DNA from: Rossellomorea vietnamensis
GTDB taxonomy: Bacteria; Bacillota; Bacilli; Bacillales; Bacillaceae_B
Direction of reading: 5' to 3'
NCBI RefSeq assembly: GCF_008180615.1
Contig: NZ_VTEH01000012.1
Span: 55,051 to 119,050 of the forward strand
Length of the DNA stretch: 64,000 nucleotides
Shown: piece by piece, positions 8,739 to 16,429 of the stretch
Layout: every line of letters starts with the position of its first letter
How positions within the stretch are numbered: position 1 is the first letter of the stretch
Position numbers and translations under genes: made by a program
The notes under the pieces: model-generated
What the model was told of the DNA's origin: nothing
The model's input: only the letters and a program-made list of their open reading frames with translations
The model's database searches: none

Positions 8739-8775
8739 CGAATTTGGCAACTGAAAAGAAAGGGAGAATACGAGT

Positions 8776-8814
8776 GTGAAAAAAATCGATTTCCTCATAT
8801 TTATTATATTATAA
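8776..8814 (+). CDS. Putative 12-residue leader peptide
   Basis: A GTG-initiated mini-ORF, KKIDFLIFIIL after the start, has AGGGAG 9 bases upstream. Its codons cover the 5' arm of a hairpin whose 3' arm holds the ribosome binding site of the next ORF. The arrangement resembles translation-attenuation leaders. It is supported only by layout. Confidence 0.35.
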   Translation: MKKIDFLIFIIL

Positions 8815-8828
8815 GGAGAAACGATTTT
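8782..8828 (+). promoter_or_regulatory. Hairpin sequestering a ribosome binding site
   Basis: AAAATCG (8782-8788) pairs with CGATTTT (8822-8828), and TTCCT (8791-8795) pairs with AGGAG (8814-8818), which is the Shine-Dalgarno of the ORF at 8831. About 12 base pairs enclose a 17-base AT loop. Confidence 0.5.
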
Positions 8829-8830
8829 AA

Positions 8831-9001
8831 TTGAAAAACCATATACGGAGCTTGTTTATAATCTTCACCCTATTAACGGTGGCAGAAACACAGTTCCTTG
8901 CTGTAGTAAATGAAGACAAGAAGAACCCTCCGCGATTTCAGAACAGTATTGTCACAAACGTTCAGAACTTTAGTGATCATTCTTTTAAAAATAGAAGGTA
9001 A
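8831..9001 (+). CDS. Small hypothetical protein, TTG start
   Basis: A 56-codon ORF opens with a TTG, 12 bases after AAGGAG. The product has a hydrophobic stretch (SLFIIFTLLTVAETQFLAVV, about residues 7-26) followed by a polar tail ending KNRR, so it could be a membrane-anchored or exported peptide. I recognise no family. The upstream leader ORF and RBS-masking hairpin are the main reason to believe it is translated; the long spacing and weak start argue against. Confidence 0.35.
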   Translation: MKNHIRSLFIIFTLLTVAETQFLAVVNEDKKNPPRFQNSIVTNVQNFSDHSFKNRR

Positions 9002-9059
9002 GGGCGTGGCTTGAGGCTTGGAGCTTGATAGGCAGCTTAGTGGCCCTAATGGCGGGGGT

Positions 9060-9112
9060 GAAAGACACGACACCAGCAGGCTGATTTTCGTAGTTTGGTG
9101 TCCCTGAATCCC
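9060..9112 (+). repeat. Solitary fragment of the 53-bp repeat
   Basis: GACACCAGCAGGCTGATTTT and TTTGGTGTCCCT reproduce the junction between version-A units of the array at 1981-2875, more than 6 kb away. The rest of 9002-9187 holds nothing else recognisable. Confidence 0.6.
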
Positions 9113-9187
9113 CAACTGAGAGCCAGTTAATCGAACGTTTGATGAACTAGCAGAAAACCAGTATTATCAACTGCTGAGTTAATTTTA

Positions 9188-9456
9188 AAGGCTGAGAGAT
9201 GCAATAATCTCTCAGCCTATTTATATAAATATAGGAGTTGGAAAGAAAGTTTGAAAAATAAGGGGAGAAATTCCCCTTATTTACAGAATAGTACCCAAAA
9301 TCCTCTTAAATAGAGGGAGAAATTCCCGCTATTCTCTTAAAAACCGGGAAAATAGCTCGTTTTCCTTCGCTTAAGGGGAAAATTTCCCGTTATCTATCCA
9401 GGAATAGAGTCCAACTTTGCATTTAACGGGAAAATCTCCCCTTATTTTGGTGTAGA
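9188..9456. repeat. 270-bp multi-palindrome repeat, copy 1
   Basis: The element opens with a hairpin (GGCTGAGAGAT / ATCTCTCAGCC) and continues with four or five short palindromic blocks such as AATAAGGGGAGAAATTCCCC, AATAGAGGGAGAAATTCCCG and TTAAGGGGAAAATTTCCC. A nearly identical copy is at 21925-22194 and a diverged one at 15936-16193. It occupies most of the gap between the small ORF and the kinase gene. 9457-9655 holds no gene or motif that I can support. Confidence 0.85.
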
Positions 9457-9655
9457 GCGGTGCCTCTACACTAAATATTAACGAGTCAACGCACCAGAGG
9501 CCAGTCCCCAGAACATTCAAACCTGATCCTCTGTTCCGATGGTACCTCAAAGTAAGGCGCTTCCTTGGTGCAGTCAAAGTCGACAGGAAAAGAATGCAAG
9601 CTAATCATACGCGCTTAATCTCCCATTCTATAAAAACAGTAGAGCTTGCAACCCT

Positions 9656-11374
9656 CTAAAGCGGCAGCAAAATTCGTATCGAAGTCCCTTCCCCCGGCCT
9701 GCTTTTCACATTAATGCTTCCCTGATGCAGCTGAACCAATTGCTTCGTAATCGCCATGCCCAAACCAGTTCCGCTTCCGGAATCGCTTGTATTGGTTCCG
9801 CGGTAGTATCTTTGGAAGAGGCTGTTGACGGTTTGCTGATCCATTCCGATGCCATCATCGGCGATCATCACTTGAAATAATTGATTCTCAATGGTGGTTA
9901 GTGAAACCGTGACGGTGGTTCCGGCAGGGGTATATTTAAGGGCATTTTCAACAAGATTATCTGTGATTCGTTGAAACCATTTGGGATCGACCGAAGCTAA
10001 TATGGTTTCGTCCTCTGCTTGGAAATCAAGGGTCTTATCCGAGTAGTCCGGGTTGTTCATATACCCGATGACGGTCCTCCGTACGAGTTCCGTGATGTTG
10101 GCTTCTTCACGGACGATGGGCAAAGCCCCATTTTTGATGCGGTAGGTTAACGTCAAATCGTCCAGCAGATCGCCCATGTAGGATGCCTTGCTGCCAATGA
10201 CCTCCGCAAACTCCCGCACCTCTGACTGTGACCAGTTGTACTCCTCGGACTCCATCATTTTCGAATATCCGGCTATGGAGGAGAGGGGGGTCTTTAAGTC
10301 ATGTGAAATCCCGCTGATCCATTCCTCCCGGGTCATTTTAATTTTTGCCCGCTGCTCCTGGTTCTCCTTCAGTGTCTCCGTTAACTGTGTAAGGGTAGTG
10401 ATAAGATCACGGTACAATTTAAATTTCCGTTTGAGCTTTCCGTTTTTCTTGAACAGGATAGGCTGATCAACATGGTTGATGGGCTGCTGGTAATGGCCTT
10501 TTCCGAGATTTTCGATCCATTTCATCATCGTCAAGAGCGGATTGCCGAATTTATAGGCATACCAAAAGGTGATTAGAAGCAACAATAAGAAGATCAACAC
10601 GGCGACAAGGAGGATGCTGCTTCCGATCTTGCTGTCTACCGTTTCCTCCAATGCGGCAGCGGTTCCTTGGTTAGGCATTCCGAGCAAAATCGTCTGCTGA
10701 GTATCTCTATCATAATGAGCTGAAACGGATTCCTCCATAGATTGAGTCAGCTCCAAAATGTCTTCCTGAGTATAGGACTCACGCTTCTCTCCGGCACGAT
10801 ACTCATCCGTTACTTCCCCAGAAGAGTTCACCAGCTGTACCCAGGCATTTTTGCCCTCCAATTGGGACGCCATTCCTTGTTGCAGTCCCAGTTCACCTTG
10901 CTGCCAATCAACCTGCTCGACCACTGACTGTAATAGGAGAGATTCGCCCTTCTCTTTCTTTAAAAAAACTAAGGGAGAGTCAGAGTCTGATTCATCGAGC
11001 TCCCAGTAGGCATATTCGAGTGTCGGATCTTTTTCCAGCAGCAGGCCGGCGAGTTCTCCTTCCTTAAAAGAGAGGCCCTCGGGTTCGGGATAGCCGCCAA
11101 GAACTTCTCCTTCTTTTGATACGACGAGGAGGGTGCCGTACTGCTCTTCAAGCAGTCTCTTAAGTCTCTCTGAAATCGTCGCTTCTCCATCTTCGAGTGA
11201 AACGTTTTCCGAAACAAAATAATTTTCAGCTTGCAGCAAATCAAATTCCGCCTCTGTATCGGAAAGCAAGTACCCGATCAGGCCAAAGAGGAAGAAGAGA
11301 AATAACCCAACGAAGAAGAAAATGAGCATGAGCTGAAGGAAAAGCTGAATCATAAACCGTTTATGAATGTTCAT
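9656..11374 (-). CDS. Membrane sensor histidine kinase
   Basis: The 572-residue protein has a transmembrane helix near residues 8-35, an extracellular region of about 210 residues, a second helix near 257-280, then a HisKA H-box (SGISHDLKTPLSS, near 355) and HATPase motifs LVENALKYTPAG, DDGIGM and GTGLGM. It phosphorylates the response regulator encoded just upstream, whose stop overlaps its start by 14 bases. The acidic sensor region matches no ligand domain I recognise. The divergent ABC-2 transporter and PH-domain genes are the likely targets, which suggests sensing of envelope stress or an antimicrobial. Confidence 0.92.
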   Translation of the reverse strand: MNIHKRFMIQLFLQLMLIFFFVGLFLFFLFGLIGYLLSDTEAEFDLLQAENYFVSENVSLEDGEATISERLKRLLEEQYGTLLVVSKEGEVLGGYPEPEGLSFKEGELAGLLLEKDPTLEYAYWELDESDSDSPLVFLKKEKGESLLLQSVVEQVDWQQGELGLQQGMASQLEGKNAWVQLVNSSGEVTDEYRAGEKRESYTQEDILELTQSMEESVSAHYDRDTQQTILLGMPNQGTAAALEETVDSKIGSSILLVAVLIFLLLLLITFWYAYKFGNPLLTMMKWIENLGKGHYQQPINHVDQPILFKKNGKLKRKFKLYRDLITTLTQLTETLKENQEQRAKIKMTREEWISGISHDLKTPLSSIAGYSKMMESEEYNWSQSEVREFAEVIGSKASYMGDLLDDLTLTYRIKNGALPIVREEANITELVRRTVIGYMNNPDYSDKTLDFQAEDETILASVDPKWFQRITDNLVENALKYTPAGTTVTVSLTTIENQLFQVMIADDGIGMDQQTVNSLFQRYYRGTNTSDSGSGTGLGMAITKQLVQLHQGSINVKSRPGEGTSIRILLPL

Positions 11375-12080
11375 GGAGGTCTCCGTGCGGAATGAATTTA
11401 TACCCCAATCCTCTGACTGTCACAATATAGCGCGGGTCACTTGGCTGGTCTTCAATCTTTTCGCGAAGCTTCCGGATATGGACCATCACCGTGTTGTCTT
11501 CTCCCAGGAACTCCTCGCCCCACACCTGTTCATACAGCTGATTTTTACTAAAAAGCTGGTTCGGGTGCTGGCAGAAAAAGATCAAAAGCTGATACACCTG
11601 GGCGGGGAGATCGACTTTCCGGCCTTTTACAGTAACCACTCCGGCAGACGTGTTGACGTTCAAGTCACCAAATACATAGGTTTTTAGAGGAGAGGCAATG
11701 GCTGCCCTGCCGTCTTTCCTTCTTAAATGAGCCTTGATCCGCGCGACGACCTCGAGCGGATTGAAAGGCTTTGTAATGTAATCATCCGCTCCCAAAGCAA
11801 AGCCGGACAGCTTATCCAAATCAGTTGTCCTGGCTGTCAGGAAGAAAATCGGAGCGTCGGTTGTCTCCCGGATCAGCGGACAAATCTCAAAGCCGCTGCG
11901 GTCGGGCAGCATGACATCGAGCAGGACTAAGTCGTATTGCTTCTCTCGGCAGCGAGCCAGTGCGTCGCCCGCAGTGTGGGCGCTGTCTATATAATGAAAA
12001 TTTTCTTTTTTTAAAATGGTGGCGAGCATTGTAACGATGGAAACTTCATCATCTACAATGAGAATCTTAGAATCATGCAT
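11361..12080 (-). CDS. OmpR-family response regulator
   Basis: A receiver domain (residues 4-118; acidic pair D10/D11, phospho-acceptor D55 in LLDVMLPD) is followed by a winged-helix DNA-binding domain ending RGLGYKF. At 239 residues it has the normal family length. It is co-transcribed with the overlapping kinase gene. The divergent promoter region carries three TTAAGG boxes in 11-bp phase, as expected for binding by OmpR-type dimers, so it probably controls the transporter genes and perhaps itself. Confidence 0.93.
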   Translation of the reverse strand: MHDSKILIVDDEVSIVTMLATILKKENFHYIDSAHTAGDALARCREKQYDLVLLDVMLPDRSGFEICPLIRETTDAPIFFLTARTTDLDKLSGFALGADDYITKPFNPLEVVARIKAHLRRKDGRAAIASPLKTYVFGDLNVNTSAGVVTVKGRKVDLPAQVYQLLIFFCQHPNQLFSKNQLYEQVWGEEFLGEDNTVMVHIRKLREKIEDQPSDPRYIVTVRGLGYKFIPHGDLHEHS

Positions 12081-12149
12081 TATCCTAACCTCTATTTCTG
12101 CTGAAATTATAGATTCATCATATCAATATCTTTCATGGAAAAATAGGAA

Positions 12150-12188
12150 TTAAGGTAAAATTAAGGAAGAGATTCGCAGGCTTTAAGG
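12150..12188 (+). promoter_or_regulatory. Phased TTAAGG boxes, likely response-regulator site
   Basis: TTAAGG occurs at 12150-12155, 12161-12166 and 12183-12188, spaced 11 and 22 bp. One-turn spacing of direct repeats is the usual OmpR/PhoB-family operator layout, and the cognate regulator is encoded next door. Promoter boxes themselves are not clear. Confidence 0.65.
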
Positions 12189-12206
12189 AAAGGGATGTAA
12201 GATGGG

Positions 12207-12233
12207 GATATCAATAAAAGTCGTATTGATATC
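12207..12233 (+). promoter_or_regulatory. Perfect palindrome before the ABC transporter operon
   Basis: GATATCAATA (12207-12216) and TATTGATATC (12224-12233) are exact inverted repeats with a 7-base centre, ending 15 bases before the start codon and just before the AAGGGAG ribosome binding site. It could be a repressor operator or an mRNA hairpin that limits translation. Confidence 0.6.
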
Positions 12234-12248
12234 GAAGGGAGAAAAGCA

Positions 12249-12935
12249 ATGTTTGCCATTGGAAAAAGAGAATTCCTGAAATTATTCAAGGGTGTCAAAT
12301 CAATCATCATCATCCTGATCCTGGTTTTAACGTCATACTACTCTGCAAAATTTTCAAACCTGCTGCTGTCACTGGACGAATTCTCACCGGAGGATGCGGA
12401 TAAAATTCAATATGCAGGATTATTATTTTTATTACTCTTCTTTGGACAATTGTTTGTCATGGGATTGTCTCATGATGCGATGAACCGGGAAATCCATGAA
12501 CGGACGATGCGGTTCCTGGTCACGAGGACCTCAAGATTATCGATCGTGCTCGGAAAATTTTTCGGAATCGTGCTGTTCTGGTTAACGTGTGTAACCCTGT
12601 CCTTCCTGATCATTTTTATCATGTCAGGCACGATGGATTTCCTCAGCTACTTCCAGACGTTGAGTCTGCTGGTCTATCAAATAGCGCTGACCATCCTTTT
12701 GTCCACCGTGATTCCTAAACCGGCATTCACCATGTTTCTCAGCATTATCATCGGACTGGCCTTTCCTATGCTTGGCTTTTGGTTATCATTCACGAGCAAT
12801 CAATGGGTGGCATGGCTGAAATACCTGACACCGTTTCACTACTTGATAGATGATTACACCTTTCCTATCATTTTACCGCTGGCTGCCGTAATGCTCGTCA
12901 TTTCATACATCGTGTTTAGAAGGAGGGAGTGCTGA
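12249..12935 (+). CDS. ABC-2 type transporter permease
   Basis: The 228-residue protein has six hydrophobic segments and a cytoplasmic stretch MNREIHERTMRFLVTRTSR typical of ABC-2 permeases. It is the membrane half of the exporter whose ATPase follows, with stop and start sharing one base (TGATG). AAGGGAG precedes the ATG. Substrate unknown; gene context (two-component system, ydbST-like genes) suggests a detoxification or cell-envelope role. Confidence 0.88.
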   Translation: MFAIGKREFLKLFKGVKSIIIILILVLTSYYSAKFSNLLLSLDEFSPEDADKIQYAGLLFLLLFFGQLFVMGLSHDAMNREIHERTMRFLVTRTSRLSIVLGKFFGIVLFWLTCVTLSFLIIFIMSGTMDFLSYFQTLSLLVYQIALTILLSTVIPKPAFTMFLSIIIGLAFPMLGFWLSFTSNQWVAWLKYLTPFHYLIDDYTFPIILPLAAVMLVISYIVFRRREC

Positions 12936-13858
12936 TGGCTGTGATTGAAACCAAACAGTTGGTTAAAACGTATGGAAGAGTGACCGTTGTAAAAGGAATC
13001 GATTTGTCTGTGGAGAAAGGAGAAATCTTTGGGTTCCTGGGCAGGAATGGAGCAGGGAAATCCACTTTTATCAACATGCTGACAGGCATCATCCTCCCAA
13101 GCTCGGGTTCATTCTCATTATTAGGAGCGGACGGCCCGAATGATGAGGTGAAAAAGAGGATCGGTGTGATGCCGGATTACACAAGCTTTCCGGAATCCAT
13201 GACAGCGATGAGCTATTTGAAATTTTTATCAGAGGTGTCGGGTAAAAAAATCTCCAAGGAAGAATGCCTCACCGTTTTGAAAAAAGTCGGCCTGGAAGCA
13301 GACGTCCATAAGAAAATCGCGAAATATTCTTTCGGAATGAAAAAGAAGCTGGGCATCGCGCAGGCCATTATCCATGATCCGGAGTTGATCTTCCTGGACG
13401 AGCCGACATCCGGAATCGATGCCGAATCTGTTGTCCACATTCACCAATTAATCCGCGAATTGCATCAACAGGGAAAAACGCTTTTCATGACTTCACATAA
13501 CTTGGATGAAGTGGAAAAGCTCTGCTCCCGCATTGCGATTATGAAAGAAGGCCGGATCGTCAAAATGGGATCCATGGACGAACTCCGGTCATTTTACCAA
13601 ACAAGAATTGTCGTCAAAATCAAGCACGGATCCATCCCAGAGTCAGAAGAAACACGCTTGCTGCAATGGCTGGAAGGTGCAGGCGAGGAACTGGAGCTAC
13701 TGGACAACCGCCTCCAGATCACCGTCGGACAGGAGAAGAAAATTGCCGAGATCATCCGCGCGTACAACCAATGCAAGGTGGATGTGTACCGTGTCGAAGT
13801 CGAAGAACCGACTCTGGAAGAAATTTTTCTAGATGAACGAAACCAACATGGGGGATAA
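12935..13858 (+). CDS. ABC transporter ATP-binding protein
   Basis: Walker A (GRNGAGKST), signature (YSFGMKKKLGIAQA), Walker B (LIFLDEPTSG) and the switch His (MTSHNLDEVE) are all present in the first 220 residues; the last 80 form a C-terminal extension common in ABC-2 exporters. I chose ATG 12935 (307 residues) because AGGAGGGAG lies 5 bases before it, while the GTG at 12929 would fall within that site. It powers the permease encoded immediately upstream. Confidence 0.93.
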   Translation: MAVIETKQLVKTYGRVTVVKGIDLSVEKGEIFGFLGRNGAGKSTFINMLTGIILPSSGSFSLLGADGPNDEVKKRIGVMPDYTSFPESMTAMSYLKFLSEVSGKKISKEECLTVLKKVGLEADVHKKIAKYSFGMKKKLGIAQAIIHDPELIFLDEPTSGIDAESVVHIHQLIRELHQQGKTLFMTSHNLDEVEKLCSRIAIMKEGRIVKMGSMDELRSFYQTRIVVKIKHGSIPESEETRLLQWLEGAGEELELLDNRLQITVGQEKKIAEIIRAYNQCKVDVYRVEVEEPTLEEIFLDERNQHGG

Positions 13859-13873
13859 GGAAGTGGAAAGAGC

Positions 13874-14356
13874 ATGAATATGCCGCAGAAAAAATTAGCC
13901 CCAGAGGCGGTGAAGGTATGGAGGATCTCGAGCATCATTTCCAGTGCAGTCGGGTTTCTCGTCCTTGCTGTCCTATTTTATCTGGATCATTATTTTTCAT
14001 GGAGGGAGTGGGCGGAATGGCTGCTGATCGCCCTTACACTCTTTACTGCCGTGGAACTGATTTGGTCGATGTTTCAGCCGAAATGGCTGTACAAGAGCTG
14101 GCGGTTTGATATCGACGAGGATTTTTTACAGTTAAAATCGGGAGTCTGGCAGGAGCAGCATCACCTCGTGCCGATGACCAAAATTCAGGCTGTCTCGACA
14201 GAAAAAGGGCCGCTGCTCCGTAAATTCGGATTAAATTCCATCATGATCGAAACGATGGGGTCGTCCCACACCATCCCCGCCCTTCCTGAAAAAGAAGCGA
14301 TTGAAATACGAAACAAGATCGCCCACTTTGCAAAAATCAAGGAAGTGGAACAATGA
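13874..14356 (+). CDS. Bacterial PH-domain membrane protein, YdbS-like
   Basis: The 160-residue protein has two transmembrane helices (about 18-40 and 46-68) followed by one bacterial PH (DUF304/bPH2) domain containing the LKSGVW and VPMTKIQAV signatures. Length and pairing match B. subtilis YdbS, which together with YdbT gives resistance to antimicrobials made by a related Bacillus. Its stop overlaps the next start by 4 bases (ATGA). Location downstream of the ABC-2 genes suggests one envelope-defence operon. Confidence 0.82.
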   Translation: MNMPQKKLAPEAVKVWRISSIISSAVGFLVLAVLFYLDHYFSWREWAEWLLIALTLFTAVELIWSMFQPKWLYKSWRFDIDEDFLQLKSGVWQEQHHLVPMTKIQAVSTEKGPLLRKFGLNSIMIETMGSSHTIPALPEKEAIEIRNKIAHFAKIKEVEQ

Positions 14357-15807
14357 GTTCGCCGTCACGCTATCATCCGCTTCTAATGGTTTTCCGCCTT
14401 TGGAAGCTGGTCCGTGACTCGGCCTTCTTCCTGCTGTTTTTATTTGTGTTGAAGAGAGATTCAGACTCTCTCTTTATCTACTACGGAAAATGGGTTTTCC
14501 TTGTCATTGTCACCCTCAGCCTGATTTCCATCCCGCTGAAGTGGCTGTACGAAACCTATTCTTACGACGAACGGGCTTTTTATCTGAAGAGGGGTATTTT
14601 CACCAAGAAAGAACAGACGGTGCCTTTTTCAAAAGTGCAGAACGTCAATCGGCACACATCGCTTTTGCACCGTGTCTTCGGCTTAACGTCTCTGCAATTT
14701 GAAACAGCCTCAGCAGGGGAGGATGCGGAGGTGAAGTTTGATGCTTTGACCCTTCAGGAAGCCGGCAAACTGGAGGAGCTGGCGAGCAGTAATGAGAAGG
14801 ATATTTTGGAAGAGTCAGAGGATGCTGCTCCAGAAGAGGAGAGAGTCGTGCACTTCCGTCCTTCGAAAAAAGACACCATCAAAGCCTCATTCATTTCGAT
14901 GAGCTTCCTTCTATTGATTCCGCTTCTATTTTCCTTCTACTCCAAAATCAACGATATCTGGGATGTGGAAGAAGAGGCGACAGGCATCTTTTCGTTCATC
15001 ATCGGCTCAGCAGCAACCCTGACTATTGTGGTTGTCGTGATTCTGATCATATCCGTCCTTTTGGGAGTCATCCGCACCTATCTTAAATACGGTGCCTATG
15101 AACTTTCCTCCGATGGAGACCGGATCTATATTAAGAATGGGATGCTGGAGCTGCAGAGCTTTTCCATTCTGAAGAACAGAGTGCAAGCAGTGGAAATCAA
15201 GCAGCCCCTGCTTAAGCGGTGGTTAGGGCTGGCAGAAGTTGAGCTGGTAAGTGCCGGACAAGGGGCTATTTTGGAAGACACCGCAGACATTAAATCACTC
15301 TATCCATTTCTGCCCACTGACCGTGCGTATGAATTGATCTCTGAGCTTTTACCAGGTTACTCTGTCGAAAAAGAGATGACACCTCTGCCGTTAAAATCGC
15401 TGTGGATAAGGATGGTGCGGCCAAGTTGGCTGTGGATCTTTGGCACGGGAGCTCTCTATTGGTGGAAGCCATCCCTGTTTGGAACCATCGAAGTTTCCTG
15501 GCAAATTCTCTCGATTGCCTTGCTGGCGGGAATCCTGCTGTGGAGGTGGCTGGACTTCCTTAACACCGCCTATACTGTGCAGGAGAATTTTGTTCAATTT
15601 AAAAAAGGCTTCTCCGTATCCTCGATTTTCGTGACCAAACGGGAAAAGGTAATCGAAGTAGTGGTCACTCAGTCACGGATACAGAAGCTGATCGGCGCGG
15701 CCTCGATTTCAACAATTAACCGAGCCAATCCTATCAGGGTGGAGGATGTTCGGGATATCCCTAAGCCTGCTGCTGAGCGGTTTTATTCTTGGTATATGGG
15801 TAGGTGA
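14353..15807 (+). CDS. Multi-PH-domain membrane protein, YdbT-like
   Basis: The 484-residue protein has several paired transmembrane helices and three bacterial PH-like repeats: FYLKRGIFTKKEQTVPFSKVQ (shown by its core KRGIFTKKEQTVPF), IYIKNGMLELQSFSIL and VQFKKGFSVSSIFVTK. Length and architecture match B. subtilis YdbT (493). It overlaps the ydbS-like gene by 4 bases. In B. subtilis the pair is in the SigW regulon; here an operator for the adjacent two-component system lies upstream of the whole cluster. Confidence 0.85.
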   Translation: MSSPSRYHPLLMVFRLWKLVRDSAFFLLFLFVLKRDSDSLFIYYGKWVFLVIVTLSLISIPLKWLYETYSYDERAFYLKRGIFTKKEQTVPFSKVQNVNRHTSLLHRVFGLTSLQFETASAGEDAEVKFDALTLQEAGKLEELASSNEKDILEESEDAAPEEERVVHFRPSKKDTIKASFISMSFLLLIPLLFSFYSKINDIWDVEEEATGIFSFIIGSAATLTIVVVVILIISVLLGVIRTYLKYGAYELSSDGDRIYIKNGMLELQSFSILKNRVQAVEIKQPLLKRWLGLAEVELVSAGQGAILEDTADIKSLYPFLPTDRAYELISELLPGYSVEKEMTPLPLKSLWIRMVRPSWLWIFGTGALYWWKPSLFGTIEVSWQILSIALLAGILLWRWLDFLNTAYTVQENFVQFKKGFSVSSIFVTKREKVIEVVVTQSRIQKLIGAASISTINRANPIRVEDVRDIPKPAAERFYSWYMGR

Positions 15808-15935
15808 GGGGAGTCTTTGGTTGGGTGAGGGTCTGTCTTTGGTATGTTTGGTGCCGTAGCAGGGTACACCTAGCGTATGATCAACTAGCATGAGCTCAAT
15901 ATTATCAACAGCCTAACTATAAAGTTTCGCCGACT

Positions 15936-16193
15936 AAAAAGGCTGAGAGATGGTATGATCTCTCAGCCTTTTTCAGTGATACTTGTAAGAAATGTGAGAA
16001 TAATAAGGGAAGAAAGTTCTCTTATTTAAGCAACAGCCTCCATAGCAGCAAAAATAGAGGAAGAAAATTCTGCTATTTGCTTAAAATCCGAGAAAATAGG
16101 CCACTTATCATTACTTAAGGGAAAAAAGTTCCCTTATTCAGTGAGTATCCGGTTTAAATTGAATTTAGCGGAAGAAAGTTCCCTTATTTTAGA
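15936..16193. repeat. 270-bp multi-palindrome repeat, copy 2 (diverged)
   Basis: It starts with the hairpin GGCTGAGAGAT / ATCTCTCAGCC plus TTTTT, which probably terminates the ydbST-like operon, and continues with blocks resembling copies 1 and 3 (AATAAGGGAAGAAAGTTC, AATAGAGGAAGAAAATTC, TTAAGGGAAAAAAGTTCCC). Within the blocks the palindromes have been lost at the same positions, suggesting decay or a distinct subfamily. Confidence 0.7.
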
Positions 16194-16253
16194 TTAGGGT
16201 AGTTACTCCACTAAGGAAAAGACTTCTTACAACACTCGGAACAAGTCCCAAAG

Positions 16254-16412
16254 GTGTCCCTCGAGCCCCGTCTAAAAGCCACTGTTACCGAATTTTCATT
16301 TGAAATGCAACTAGATCCACGTAATCAAACGTTTGATTAATTAATAGAAATCCAGTCTTATCAACCGCTGAGGCTATATTAGTTTCGCGGGGAGTCCAAA
16401 TTTATGGACTTG
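16254..16412. other. Intergenic palindrome and repeat fragment between convergent genes
   Basis: GGTGTCCCTCGAG near 16255 is a 53-bp-unit fragment. TAATCAAACGTTTGATTA at 16320-16337 is a perfect 18-bp palindrome, and a variant of it with the same right flank (CCAGT, TTATCAAC, GCTGAG) lies at 9127-9175. GAGTCCA and TGGACTT at about 16391-16411 form a small hairpin just beyond the regulator's stop codon. Confidence 0.5.
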
Positions 16413-16429
16413 GATTTTCTTGGCGGCGG

